Source: Meghimatium bilineatum (taxonomy: Eukaryota; Mollusca; Gastropoda; Stylommatophora; Philomycidae). From it: DNA of 64,000 nt. Where the stretch lies: contig CM067315.1 in NCBI GenBank assembly GCA_034231615.1, positions 31,277,407 through 31,341,406 on the forward strand, written 5' to 3'. The notes beneath the pieces are model-generated. The model did no database searches and was not told where the DNA came from. It worked only from the letters and a program-made list of their open reading frames with translations. The position numbers were made by a program, and so were the translations under genes. Positions 42,350 to 53,212 of this stretch are shown here, in pieces (positions within the stretch are counted from its first letter, which is position 1; each line of letters begins with the position of its first letter).

Positions 42350-43575
42350 GCTTTAAATGATGAATGAAGAGGATCTAATCGTAAGAAAGCGTAAAAAAAC
42401 AAAACACGTTAGATGGTTGAGTCGTCAAAGTCAAGAGTCACTAGCTCGGGTTAGTGCCGCAAATGCTGCAGATCATAGACAGAATTGAAAGAGAGATTCA
42501 ACGAATTAATCAAGAAACCCTTCAACAAAGACAAAGATGACAAGCTAATGATGCTGATCTCCACCGGCGTCGAGCTAAGCTGGAATCACCAGCGCAAAGA
42601 GACAAGCAACAAGCTGTGAATAGTAAATACCAACTTTACCACAGACAGCATGCAACTGTTGAGCAAACGCAGAGACGTCGAGCTGCAGATGCCGAGGTTA
42701 ACTGATTGTCACAAATGAATCGAAGTCAAGCAATTTCAAAGGAAGCAGCAAATTTTGCTGAGGATCGTGTTGCTGCACATTACTGTGACATTTTCGATAT
42801 TATATGTCAATTTTATGGTGCTAAAAATATTTTTTTTATGGACGTCCTTCTTCTTCTTCTGCGTTCAGCATCTGTGGTCATGCTATATTGTCAGGCCTGT
42901 CAGCAAGACGAAGTCCATTGTCTTCTCCAGGTCAGAGCGGCTGCCCCATAGCTTTTGCCTCAAGTCTGTATCCTCTAGCCAGGTCTGCTGTCTCTGCTCT
43001 TTGTATGTTGGGCAGTCCTGAAGTATATGAACGTCTTAAAGATGGCAAGTTCACAAGTTGTTGTCGACAGGGAAAGATCATGCTCCCAAAGCCACAAGAC
43101 ATCCATGGTAAAAAACTGGAGCGCTTGATGCTATCTAATAATACACACCCTATGCACACACATTTTCGCGAGAATTTTCGCTCCTATAATAGCGATCTGT
43201 CTTTTGTGTAAATGGTAGCATTAATTACGGAATGTCTTGGTCGAGGTCCATATGTTTTAAAAGTTTTTGGACAAACTTATCATCGAACTTCTCATATACA
43301 ACCACCATGCAACAAAGTTTCACAGTTCACTCAGTTGTATGTTTTGGACAGTACTCAATCGACTTTCTACAAGACCACGCAGTAAATGTTACATGCGAAA
43401 GAGCAATTCTTGTTAAAATTAATCGATATTTTAGTAAACACAATAGACCAGCACAGTCGTATCAGTTAATGCGTGATAACAAAACAAGAGAGATTTGGAA
43501 TGATGTTCAAATTAGAAGAGGACTCCAAATAGTAAACATGGTCTTCAAGCACGATCGTCAATCTAATTAACATCG
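42350..43575 (+). pseudogene. Helitron N-terminal fragment
   Basis: The + strand carries, in shifting frames, a basic repeat-rich lead (RVSAANAADH, RRRAADAE), then HYCDIFDIICQFYGAKN, then YERLKDGKFTSCCRQGKIML, HFRENFRSYNSDLSFV, and RGPYVLKVFGQTYHRTS with FTQLYVLDSTQS. This order (basic coiled N-terminus, CGA-x-N, CC-x-x-GK, FR-x-N-R-x-YN, GPY-x-x-K-x-x-GQ-x-YH, QLY-x-D) fits the Helitron-like N-terminal domain of Rep/Helicase proteins. The Rep HUH and helicase domains were not found. A LINE tail interrupts it at about 42860-43018. Confidence 0.8.
42860..43018 (-). pseudogene. LINE C-terminal tail inserted in the Helitron
   Basis: The minus strand encodes LQDCPTYKEQRQQTWLEDTD then LRQKLWGSRSDLEKTMDFVL and LTGLTI, the typical end of Jockey/I-type LINEs (EHxLQxCP...LWGS...FI-TGLTI). 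It is followed on that strand by a GAAGAAGAAG tail. Confidence 0.82.
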
Positions 43576-43599
43576 CTATAATTAACGAACATCTAGGAG

Positions 43600-44090
43600 G
43601 TTGCAATGGCTTTCGTCAACGAAGATGGAGAACCTCACCTTCACGGCGACATTTCGCATTTATTCATTCATAAAATATTGGTTATTGACTGTATGACGTC
43701 ATACACGTTTTTGTTTTGTTTCAATACTGTGAGCCAGGTTGACAAGTAAGTACATTGACAATGTGAGGCATGTCAGGGTAAGCAACCCATTAAATTTCGT
43801 CCCGATGGGACTATGAGTCCCGACAAGATCCGAACGAATGTAATTCTTCTATATAGACCTGCCTGTTCACAGCTAAAGGGTTCACTACATCATTATGACC
43901 TTTTTTTGCACATCTATCATTTTAAGTAAAATAGGAGAAGGCCACTCCACAAACCTCCGATGTCTTGCGGGCAGTGCTAGGATGTCCAAGAACATGGATA
44001 GGAAGACTCCATAACTTCCCTCACCGAAGACGGAACATGTCAGCCTGAATAGGCGTGGGTACCCAGCAATGGAAATGGGACATGTACGCA
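43600..44090. other. Intergenic unassigned DNA
   Basis: Includes the CAGCTAAAGGGTTCACTAC tail of an interspersed family at about 43873. No gene seen. Confidence 0.4.
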
Positions 44091-44094
44091 TTAT

Positions 44095-44365
44095 ACAGTT
44101 AATGATTATGCTCGGATTTATTACACGAAGTGGGGCTGCCCCTGTGGTTCATCGCCAGGCAGGAGGAGCTCCGGACCCCCAGCCTCGAATGGGTCCACCA
44201 AAAGCTACTGATGATGACTCTGTGTATCGGGGACCCGGGATTGTGAAGCTGTGGGGCAACCGTGAGGACCTCCTGCTGACGACTGAATTCATGGAGGCGG
44301 CCCACCTTCCTGTATGGACTTATGAGCATAGGAAACTGATCGCAGAAGAAGAAGAAGAAATATCT
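44095..44365 (+). repeat. GC-rich element with (GAA)n tail
   Basis: About 270 bp of clearly higher GC than its surroundings, ending in GATCGCAGAAGAAGAAGAAG. The layout resembles the other GAA-tailed retroelement pieces here. An open frame crosses it (44069-44380), but I recognise no domain. It may be a LINE 3' UTR or a SINE. Confidence 0.5.
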
Positions 44366-44689
44366 TGGGTAAATCCGTAATAGAAAGTAATTACTAATAT
44401 GCATTATATATACTGCACTGGTGCACATTGGTGCAACACGTAACCTAATTGTCAATAATAGTGAGATAGTTGTGGAGAGTTGTCAACAATTGTCGATAGT
44501 CGTATTCATCAATTATTAACTTTCATGAACACAATCCATTTTCAATTTTTGACGTTTTTGTGTAAAATCATTATTCCTTTTCGAAAATGTAGGTATGGTA
44601 TTGGTGTGCTATATTCTTGTAATATGTGCAATTTTAACTAATCTAGTTGTTCTTACATTTTTAACTCTAATAAAATGTAATACCTGTAT

Positions 44690-45010
44690 TGTACTAATAT
44701 GGCTGCGAAATCTGGAAAGCAACAAAAAAAGTATTGGAGAGAAATTAATTTAATTTCAAAATAAATGTCTTAGAAAATTAATAAATATTTGTTATGAAGA
44801 TTTCAAGTTAAACAAGGAAGTAAGAAAAGACACCACGCAATGTGTTTCTACAACAATAAGAGGACAACAATGGACACACATCGAAAATATTCTGAATGAA
44901 AGTAGACTAAGTGCAAGTATTAAAATGGGTACCAGGTGGCAAAATAAAGAGAGTGCTACCAAGAAAAACTCTTCGCAAAAAAATACAATCAATGACTATA
45001 GGGTCTGAGC
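44690..45010 (+). pseudogene. LINE tail, decayed
   Basis: YGCEIWKATKKVLE, then stops, then GGKIKRVLPRKTLRKKIQS. The YGCExWKATK motif is that of the LINE family at 40540-41545. Confidence 0.6.
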
Positions 45011-45189
45011 AGCATGCAAGAACAACATACACACAGCAGTATCACATACTTCAAAATAGACAGCAATAGTTTCTGCTCTATGTGCCGTATTCGAGGCATC
45101 AGTAACACAGGTAGAAAAATTAATACAGGTAGTAAATAGCAGTTCTTATAATAAGGTGTAAGAGTGAAAACACTGTCACAAGCCCTGAC

Positions 45190-45910
45190 GGTATACGGTA
45201 TGAGGACTTGGCAATCCTTAAGAAGAGTGACATAAACGACCTGGTGGCGAGACCTGGTTGGAAGCATCAAGAGCGCTACAATCTAGAAAGAATGGCTGCA
45301 CATCTACCTATTGCCACTAAAGAAGCCCAACAAAAACCACGCCCAGATCAATGGCTACCGATGCAGAACATCACGAGCTAACTTATTGAGAAGATTTTTG
45401 CACCTCACTTCACTCGAGACCTTGAAGAAAGCCGCATTTTTCCGGGCACGCTCAGAGGCTATAGACGTCAGAAAGAAACATGGCGCAACCCCGTTGTTTT
45501 CCCATACGACGTATTCGATGGCTTCCATTCAGGTCTGGAAACGTATGCTATCACGATTGACTTGGAGGACGCGTATAACATTAAAGCCGTTCGAGTACTT
45601 CATCAACATGCTCTTGCTCTATAATGTAGAACTTTTTGTTGTCAGATGGATATCAGCGGTGTTGCTAGAGAGGAAGGTGGATTTCAGGTGCGGTTGTTCG
45701 ACATCTAAACCCATAATACTATGCCCAGGCCTTCCACATAGATTTCCCCTCTTACCAGTTTTAGTCAATATCTACACTGTGGCAATCACACAGCAGCAGC
45801 TCGTCGAAGAGGTAGAACAATGTCTTTTGCGGATGATATCCTGATATACAGACAGGGAAGGGTTAGAACATATTCTGTCGAATCAATGCAGAATGAGCTG
45901 GACCGTATCG
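45190..45910 (+). pseudogene. LINE reverse transcriptase, decayed
   Basis: The + strand encodes a fragment with AITIDLEDAYNIKAVRVL (RT motif A, with a catalytic Asp) and, about 230 bp later, MSFADDILIYRQGRVRTYS (motif C, FADD), with several frameshifts and a stop between. This is a Jockey/R1-like LINE, a different lineage from the YADD copies. Confidence 0.78.
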
Positions 45911-45929
45911 TCTCTTGATGGGATGATTC

Positions 45930-46340
45930 AACATTCATAGTTCGCATTCACAGTTAACATTCATAGTTAACATTAGCTGTCAACATTCATAGTTAACCTT
46001 CATTAACATTCATAGTTAACATTAACAGTTAACACTCATAGTTAACATTCATTGACATTCATAGTTAACATTCATAATTAACATTCATAGTTAACCTTCA
46101 TTGACATTCATAGTTGACATTCATAGTTAACATTAATAGTTAACATTCATAGTTAACCTTCACTGACATTCATAGTTAACATTCATAGTTAACATTAATA
46201 GTTAACATTCATAGTTAAACTTCACTGACATTCATAGTTGACATTCATAGTTAACATTCATAGTTAACCTTCATAGTTGACATTCATAGTTAACATTCGT
46301 AGTTAACCTTCATAGTTGACATTCATAGTTAACATATCCT
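45930..46340. repeat. 12- to 15-bp compound minisatellite
   Basis: Around 30 CATTCATAGTTAA units with variants (CATTAATAGTTAA, CTTCACTGA), organised in longer blocks of about 60 bp. Confidence 0.93.
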
Positions 46341-46344
46341 GGCA

Positions 46345-46748
46345 CAAAGCAAGAATTCAGTATATCCAGGCTGTTGTTTGTTCGCTGTAGTCGACAAGGA
46401 CTATACAGTTCAACTGGGATGATGATGAAGGTGAACATGTCTGCGGTGTGTCCAGCTTTGAATAATGATTTATGTGCCTGCTCGGAATTTTGTTCGTGCA
46501 CTCTGAGCATGTGTGAGAGGAGACTGTGGGACATCGATCAGCGCTTGCGCTTCTTCTAGCACGTTTTTGGTGCGCAGCATTGAGTCTAATGTTCTCTACA
46601 GCTGCTGCACCACTCTTGATTCTGCTGCGCTAGTCGGATCTGCCTTGTACAAGACTCTCCCCATGAATTTGTGTTTATTTGAACAGGAGTCATTTATGCC
46701 TTGAAGGTGTCTTCAAAACGCTGTTTTTGTCCTCCAACCTTACTTCTT
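46345..46748 (-). pseudogene. LINE 3' part, left of a nested Rep-A
   Basis: The minus strand reads GGQKQRFEDTFKA, then INTNSWGESCTRQIRLAQQN, and near the end a CSECTNKIPSRHINHYSKLD-like finger remnant. It continues the element at 47018-47260, from which it is separated by Rep-A. Confidence 0.65.
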
Positions 46749-46749
46749 C

Positions 46750-47015
46750 ATCTGAGTTCGTTCTCAAACTCCTGCAGATTAGCAGGATGTAGTCCGGAGA
46801 ACAGAATTCGTTGTGCCATAGTTTACAGCATTGCTGCGATATCTGCGCCTTTCGGCCTGACACATCCGACTTCAGCATGGCTTTGGGTCACTGACCCTAT
46901 ATGGGATGGGACAGCCAACACCATCCCATAACCTCCTTAGTCGTCTTTTACGACATGCGTGGAAGGTAAGGAGGTGTTGATATTCTTTGCTCCCCTCTCG
47001 GGCCCCGGCAAAACA
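46750..47015 (+). repeat. Interspersed repeat Rep-A nested in a LINE
   Basis: Starts at CTTCTTCATCTGAGTTCGTT and ends at CCGGCAAAACACGGGC. The LINE coding sequence is interrupted between its LLYGWS-like and GGQKQRF motifs. Confidence 0.85.
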
Positions 47016-47017
47016 CG

Positions 47018-47270
47018 GGCGACACTCCAGCCATACAAAAGTCACTTTGAAGTTCTCTCCATTTATATCAGATATTTTGGCAGACGGTGATTCATCGAGC
47101 GTAGTGCCTTCCTCAGCATTGTGTGAATGCTTACATGTTGATATGTCATAAATAACTCAGTGATGTTTTTATCTCACTAATGGACGTTGAGTATCTTACG
47201 AAGGCAGCTTTGTTGGAAATAATTGAGTCTTCTAGTGGGTCTGGTGTATACAGTCCATGTTTAACAAGTT
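47018..47270 (-). pseudogene. LINE 3' part, right of the nested Rep-A
   Basis: The minus strand includes LNYFQQSCLRKILNVH, then SIHTMLRKALRSMNHRLPK and LLYGWS. These match the FQQSCLRKIL...IHTMLRKAQLRW...RLPKQLLYGEL series of the LINE family at 22896-23180. Confidence 0.72.
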
Positions 47271-47483
47271 TCAAGAAGTTATCATATTACTGATGCATGG
47301 TAAACTATGCTATATATACATATATATATATATATATACGCTGTGGCCCTTGTTTGTCATGCGGCGTCAGGGGTGGAAGAGTTCTCTGGAAATGGAAAAA
47401 TAAATAACCAAAATATCGGTGGATGTCGGTGGATATAAGGATGTCCGACAAAATGGAACGTGCCGCAGTAACCAGACAAATAA

Positions 47484-47690
47484 GAGGTAAATACGAAGTT
47501 AATTATAACGGTTACTGAATATAGCCTAACTATCAACAAAAATAAATCGGAAATAACAATAAAACAAAGAACAAAAACAATTTTCAACGTGTCGGTACTA
47601 TTGGGACCTTTGTCAAGCAATAAAGATGTATTTATATTGATAGTTAGACTATATTCAGTAAACTTTATAATTAACTTCGTATTTACCTCT
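47484..47690. repeat. Long inverted repeat
   Basis: GGTAAATACGAAGTTAATTA (47486) through about 47537 is repeated in reverse complement at about 47637-47686 (TTAACTTCGTATTTACC). The arms are about 50 bp with few mismatches and the spacer about 100 bp. It could form a stable hairpin or be a MITE-like element. Confidence 0.85.
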
Positions 47691-47744
47691 ATGGAGATGG
47701 AATTCGTGTGTGTTATTTGTAAGCTTGTTCATGTGACTTCTTTG

Positions 47745-48178
47745 ATTTCTGTGATTCATCTTTTACATGGTTTGCCTCTGGCTTTATAGCCGTTATGTCT
47801 TTGTGTCATAGCCATTTGTGGCATGCTATCTGGTTGTAGTCTGGAAGCGTGTGAAAACCACTTGATATGTCTGTTGTCTCTTGGCCTGTTTAATACTGAT
47901 ATTGTTTTGGTTATCTGTCTGATGTTATCGTTTCTAATTCTATCTCTTAATGACACTCCGAGTATTCTTCGTAGACATGCCATTTCTGCTGTCACTATTT
48001 TTCTTTTTTCTTGTTCTGTCATTGTCCAGGTTTGGCACTGGTAGCGCAGTGATGGAATAATAATAGTCGTGTATAATGAAACGTTCGCGTACTCTTCATT
48101 TTCTATGAGCAGTGTGAAAAATATGCTATAGTTTATATAATATATACTCGGGTTACATTCATATATGTGGTAATGCAT
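47745..48178 (-). pseudogene. LINE C-terminal fragment
   Basis: The minus-strand frame includes IIIPSLRYQCQTWTMTEQEK, then VTAEMACLRRILGVSLRDRI, then RNDNIRQ, and HIKWFSHASRL. It is the same motif series as 12219-12660 and 61640-62010. Confidence 0.85.
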
Positions 48179-48268
48179 ATACTAAATTTCTATATGTATA
48201 GTGTACATTTATCACAGAAGACCTTCATGCTCTTTGTTATCTTATGATACTATCTATCTTAAATTTTT

Positions 48269-48443
48269 CAGTGGAATCCTGTTATAACACTTGTTCCGAG
48301 TCCACTAAACATGTACTGTATAACAGAAGTTCTCTATATACTGTATAATCAATAAAGAATAAATATAAATTAGATTTTTTAAATAAGTGTTGTTATATGG
48401 GAAAATTTGTTATACAAGGATTTGTTATAGAGAGATTCCACTG
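48269..48443. mobile_element. Pogo/Tigger-like MITE
   Basis: A 175-bp element with terminal inverted repeats. The left end is CAGTGGAATCCTGTTATAAC; the right end reads CAGTGGAATCTCTCTATAAC on the minus strand. The CAGT...CTATAAC terminus is typical of pogo/Tigger elements of the Tc1/mariner superfamily. It has no coding capacity. A TA target duplication is not obvious on the left. Confidence 0.8.
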
Positions 48444-48760
48444 TATTATTGTATGCGTTAATTTTACAAAATTGTTCTTTTTTTAGATTTGCAAAAATTT
48501 TAAAACATAATTCTTTTATATTCGGGGGGGGGGGCTGTCCATAAATTACATGCACAATTTGTAGGGAATTATTTTACATTTTACCCCCCCCCCCCTCTCC
48601 ATCCCGCTTAATTATTGTGCAAGAGAAATTAAAACAACAGTGAAAGTGTATTCGCTGGAAAACAAAGAAAGAAGTACATGACTGGTTTCAAATTATTAGA
48701 ACTCTATAACAAATACAAATAATTTGATTGCGTATAGATGATATATACTGTGTAATATGA
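48444..48760. other. Unassigned DNA with G and C homopolymers
   Basis: Poly-G at about 48524-48533 and poly-C at 48584-48594, otherwise AT-rich. Confidence 0.4.
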
Positions 48761-48764
48761 CCTT

Positions 48765-49232
48765 GTCATTAGAGGTGAGAAAGAGAGTTCTGCAGTGATA
48801 TATAACCCCTATACTAACATATGGGTGCGAGTCTTGGACAATAAACAAACTGGAAAGTGGGAGATTGGAGGCAACAGAGATGTGGTTCTACAGAAGAATG
48901 CTGAGAATACCATGGACTGCCAGAAAAACTAATGTAGAGGTGTTAAAAGAGTTAAATGCGAAACGGACCTTAATCAACAATATAAGAAAAAGGCAATCTT
49001 CTTTTTTTGGCCACTTCATGAGACAGGCAGGTTTAGAGAACATAATCACAACAGGCAAGATTGAAGGTACCAGAGACAGAGGGCGACAACGTGAGAAAAT
49101 ATTAGACAGTTTGACAACCTGGCACGGCAAAGAAACAACAACGACTTTGATACATAATACTGTGGACAGAGAGATGTGGAGAGCCATGACCGCCTACGCC
49201 ACCCGGCATGGCACCTGATGATGATGATGATA
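48765..49232 (+). pseudogene. LINE 3' end, IPWTAR family, best-preserved copy
   Basis: Open from 48865 to the stop at 49218: MEATEMWFYRRMLRIPWTAR, then KTNVEVLKELNAKRTLINNI, SSFFGHFMRQAGLENIITTG, RDRGRQREKILDSLTTWHGK and VDREMWRAMTAYATRHGT. Upstream (48765-48864) the SYGCESWTINKLES-type segment is present with small shifts. The 3' end is a TGATGATGATGATA tail. It is 5'-truncated and lacks RT and endonuclease. Confidence 0.9.
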
Positions 49233-49810
49233 GATGATGCATTGTTGACTTCAACTTTTGTCAAGCGCATCCCCCTCCCCGTTGTCAATAAATGTCAAAC
49301 TTTTTTAGAACCCTCCCCCCAACTATCCCACTAACTGTTGACGTTAAGTCAGATATTCAGAAACAAAACTGTCAAATACTGCTTGTTTTTCCCATTAAGG
49401 ATCTGCAGGGAGGGTTTTGCTGCTGCGTGACAGAGTCATCATGCTCTTGATGTCGCCATGCCATGTACAGGGAGAGTACAAAGATGTGAGACAAACGCTC
49501 TACCCTCTCGGCCATGCCACACAATGACCCCTCCCCCCTCATATGCAATAAATCACGGGTACGTTTTCATCACATTTTATTATCGAAGAGAGGGGGAAGG
49601 AATTTTAGACATAGTTAAGTGAAATGGGGTCCAGAATTCTTGACAGATGTTGACACGTGGGACGGGAGGTAACAAATTATGCAAAAAATTATTTACATAA
49701 TGTATGGACATCCTCTATTTGATGATTTCATTTGGGCAAACACAGCGCCACTCTAGCGAATCGACATGAATGCTAAAGCTGTCTGTATCTGCCAAGCTTC
49801 ACTGGTGATA
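49233..49810. other. Unassigned DNA before the gap
   Basis: No gene seen. Pyrimidine-rich stretches occur near 49270 and 49530. Confidence 0.35.
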
Positions 49811-49910
49811 NNNNNNNNNNNNNNNNNNNNNNNNNNNNNNNNNNNNNNNNNNNNNNNNNNNNNNNNNNNNNNNNNNNNNNNNNNNNNNNNNNNNNNNNNN
49901 NNNNNNNNNN
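49811..49910. other. Assembly gap (100 N)
   Basis: Exactly 100 N, a conventional placeholder, so the true gap size is unknown. Confidence 0.99.
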
Positions 49911-50445
49911 GGAAGTAGCAGTATGTTGCTATTTGATGTTGCTTGGTGCATGACTTCTGTTTTTTTTGGTGTTAATAGTGAGACCAAAGTTGTTGCGGTC
50001 TATGGTGCTCTGCATGTTTACGACAGAGTCAGCATACAATGCACAGTCGTCAGCATAAAGTAATTCTCAACAGTACTAGATTTAGTTTTTGTGTTTGCTT
50101 TTAGACGACGTAAATTGAAAAGACCACCATCCGTTCTGTAATTGATCATTATGCCTGCTGTTTCATTACTATGGTGTGTTTCCGTTAACATGGCCGTAAA
50201 TAACAGGCTGAAAAGAGTAGGGGCCAGCACACATCCCTGCTTTACACCATTTGTGACAGGGAATGCAGGAGATACTCCTCCGTCGCAGATAACACTAGCC
50301 ATCATACCGTCATGAAATTGTCCTATTACAGTGCCAAGTTTTGGGGGGCATCCGAACTTTGTAAGCACCTTTGTAAACACATTGTAAGATGAGAACAATA
50401 TTACACATGAGAATATGGGTTCAATAGTGGCTGCACCGTATTGGT
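49911..50445 (-). pseudogene. LINE reverse-transcriptase fragment
   Basis: The minus strand reads LTKFGCPPKLGTVIGQFHDG, then VTNGVKQGCVLAPTLFSLLF, then (after a frame change) a CALYADSV-like motif C remnant and NNFGLTINTKKTEVMHQ before the gap. This order is the RT palm of a LINE. It is cut by the assembly gap. Confidence 0.85.
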
Positions 50446-50451
50446 TTTCTT

Positions 50452-51955
50452 ATATATTGTTCAAAAAAAGAAACGGAACATTATTGAACTGCTAATGGAC
50501 ACAAAATTGAAACGTGTTTCAAAATGTTATTTTACGGATTTAATGTTTCACCCTTGTCATGAAGAACTTTTTAGTCTTTAACAATGAAATGATATTCATT
50601 AAATTTGGTTTGGACTTTTATCCTTTGCGATCGAGGCTTCCGTTTATAGTAAAGTGTATGGCGTCCTCTGGTCTCTATCATAGAACGATATCTCCGTGAC
50701 ATACATCCGATTAGCCATTGGATCTGTTGTTGGGGGATGGCTGCCCACTCTTCCTGCAGTGCAAAAGACAACTGTTGGAAACTAGCTGGAGCCACGTCTC
50801 GGTGGGTAGTCGTCTGTCGAGGTCATACTATACATGGTCTATGGGGTTAATATCTGATGACATTGCTCGCCACGGAATGGTATGGATGTTGTTGTCAGCG
50901 AGGAACTGGGTGGCGAATGTGCCACATGAGGTCGAGCGTTATTCTGATGAAAATTCGACCCTCATGCAGCTAACATTGGCAGGAAGCGATGATGTGATGA
51001 ACAATTTGAAAGACCTATCGTTCGACATTCAGGTGTCCTTCAATTTGCACTAGGTCACTTCTTCCCGTGAAGTTAATCGTCCCTCCCTCCAGTCAATACA
51101 TCTCCACCACCATGTGGATTTGGCTTATTCACGCTGTACTGGGCGTTCAAACTCTTCTCCGTCTATCGTGTTGCTGGAACACAAAAAAATCATTCATGAC
51201 TAAACCAAACCCGTCTCCATCCACTCCCAACGTTCCATTGCCGATGCTGTTCACCCACTGCAGTCGATTCTGGCTATGCCAGTCCGTAAGAACAGGCTCT
51301 CTGTAGGATATTCTAGCACAAAGACCAGCAACGTGCAGCTTGTTCATAACAGTTTGATTCAAAATTCAACTAGCTGCTGGCATTGAGTGGACTGTGGTGG
51401 AAACATAAGCAAATCAATTCTGAGGTGACGCAGCCATATGAAGCGATCTTCGGCAGGAGTTGTAACTCCGGGTCTTCCACTGAGCCAGTTTTTTTTTTCA
51501 CATCGTCTCCAAATGCGACTAATAGTACGTCTAATTAGATTAAATTATCTGGCCACTATAATCTATGATTGTCAAGTCTGTAAGCTTCCAATGATGCCGT
51601 TTTGTTATTATGTAGTGAGATGAACCACACTTGCGCATTAATGTTTCATCTGAATTTATTCTAAGACTGTCAATTTTTTTTATTGACATTCAATATTATG
51701 TTCAGAGAGTTTTGTGTTCAGTAAGTATACCGGGATTCTCATGCACCTGTCACTAGTTATTGCGTTATTGCAAAATATTTTGACCTTCGCCTCTTTCATG
51801 ACCTCAGTAATCATGAGCTGAGTACAATTCAGGTAACCACGAGACGTTAATGACCAGGTGGACACAGTCGCTAGGTTGGATGATGTCTAACCTACGAATA
51901 TCTTTTATAAAGTATATTTTAAAAAAAGTTTCGTTTCTTTTTCTTTATTTATTTT
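50452..51955 (-). pseudogene. Tc1/mariner-type transposon, inactive
   Basis: The minus strand carries, in order, a helix-turn-helix region (AGVTTPAEDRFIW-like), ISYREPVLTDWHSQNRLQWV, a dead first DDE motif, FHQNNARPHVA, and LQEEWAAIPQQQIQWLIGCM with a final ETRGRHTLYY. This is the Tc1/mariner DDE transposase layout. The second catalytic Asp of Q-D-N-A-R-P-H is Asn here, and stops are frequent. Similar ends (AAAAAAAGAAACGGAAC at 50463; AAAGAAACGAAACTTTTTTT on the minus strand near 51945) look like terminal inverted repeats, giving an element of about 1.5 kb. Confidence 0.85.
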
Positions 51956-51982
51956 TGGAAGATATTCTGAAGTAAAGCAGAG

Positions 51983-53212
51983 ACAGATTTTAAATCTATT
52001 TAATTCATTCTGGTGTCCTGGATGTTGAAACAGATTTCAAATCTATTTAATTCATTCTGGTGTCCTGGATGTTGAAACAGATTTCAAATCTATTTAATTC
52101 ATTCTGGTGTCCTGGATGTTGAAACAGATTTCAAATCTATTTAATTCATTCTGGTGTCCTGGATGTTGAAACAGATTTTAAATCTATTTAATTCATTCTG
52201 GTGTCCTGGATGTTGAAACAGATTTCAAATCTATTTAATTCATTCCGGTGTCCTGGATGTTGAAACAGATTTCAAATCTATTTAATTCATTCCGGTGTCC
52301 TGGATGTTGAAACAGATTTCAAATCTATTTAATTCATTCTGGTGTCCTGGATGTTGAAACAGATTTCAAATCTATTTAATTCATTCTGGTGTCCTGGATG
52401 TTGAAACAGATTTCAAATCTATTTAATTCATTCTGGTGTCCTGGATGTTGAAACAGATTTCAAATCTATTTAATTCATTCTGGTGTCCTGGATGTTGAAA
52501 CAGATTTCAAATCTATTTAATTCATTCCGGTGTCCTGGATGTTGAAACAGATTTCAAATCTATTTAATTCATTCCGGTGTCCTGGATGTTGAAACAGATT
52601 TCAAATCTATTTAATTCATTCCGGTGTCCTGGATGTTGAAACAGATTTCAAATCTATTTAATTCATTCCGTGTCCTGGATGTTGAAACAGATTTCAAATC
52701 TATTTAATTCATTCCGGTGTCCTGGATGTTGAAACAGATTTCAAATCTATTTAATTCATTCCGGTGTCCTGGATGTTGAAACAGATTTCAAATCTATTTA
52801 ATTCATTCTGGTGTCCTGGTTGTTGAAACAGATTTCAAATCTATTTAATTCATTCCGGTGTCCTGGATGTTGAAACAGATTTCAAATCTATTTAATTCAT
52901 TCTGGTGTCCTGGATGTTGAAACAGATTTCAAATCTATTTAATTCATTCTGGTGTCCTGGATGTTGAAACAGATTTCAAATCTATTTAATTCATTCTGGT
53001 GTCCTGGATGTTGAAACAGATTTCAAATCTATTTAATTCATTCCGGTGTCCTGGATGTTGAAACAGATTTCAAATCTATTTAATTCATTCTGGTGTCCTG
53101 GATGTTGAAACAGATTTCAAATCTATTTAATTCATTCCGGTGTCCTGGATGTTGAAACAGATTTCAAATCTATTTAATTCATTCCGGTGTCCTGGATGTT
53201 GAAACAGATTTC
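51983..53212. repeat. 47-bp minisatellite
   Basis: About 26 copies of a 47-bp unit containing GATTTCAAATCTATTTAATT and CATTCTGGTGTCCTGGATG. Copies differ mainly at a C/T site (TCTGG or TCCGG) whose pattern comes in runs, and one copy lacks a G (near 52670). Confidence 0.98.

Noticed and set aside
42888..43211. A single 107-codon gene
   Set aside because: The frame fuses antisense LINE tail sequence to a Helitron segment; the two halves have different origins.
44069..44380. A 103-codon open frame as a host gene
   Set aside because: It covers a GC-rich, GAA-tailed repeat-like segment, has no recognised domain, and the minus strand is equally open.
45311..45844. A 177-codon open frame as a novel gene
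   Set aside because: The other frames of the same strand show LINE RT motifs (DLEDAYN and FADD), so this is an out-of-frame shadow of a dead LINE.
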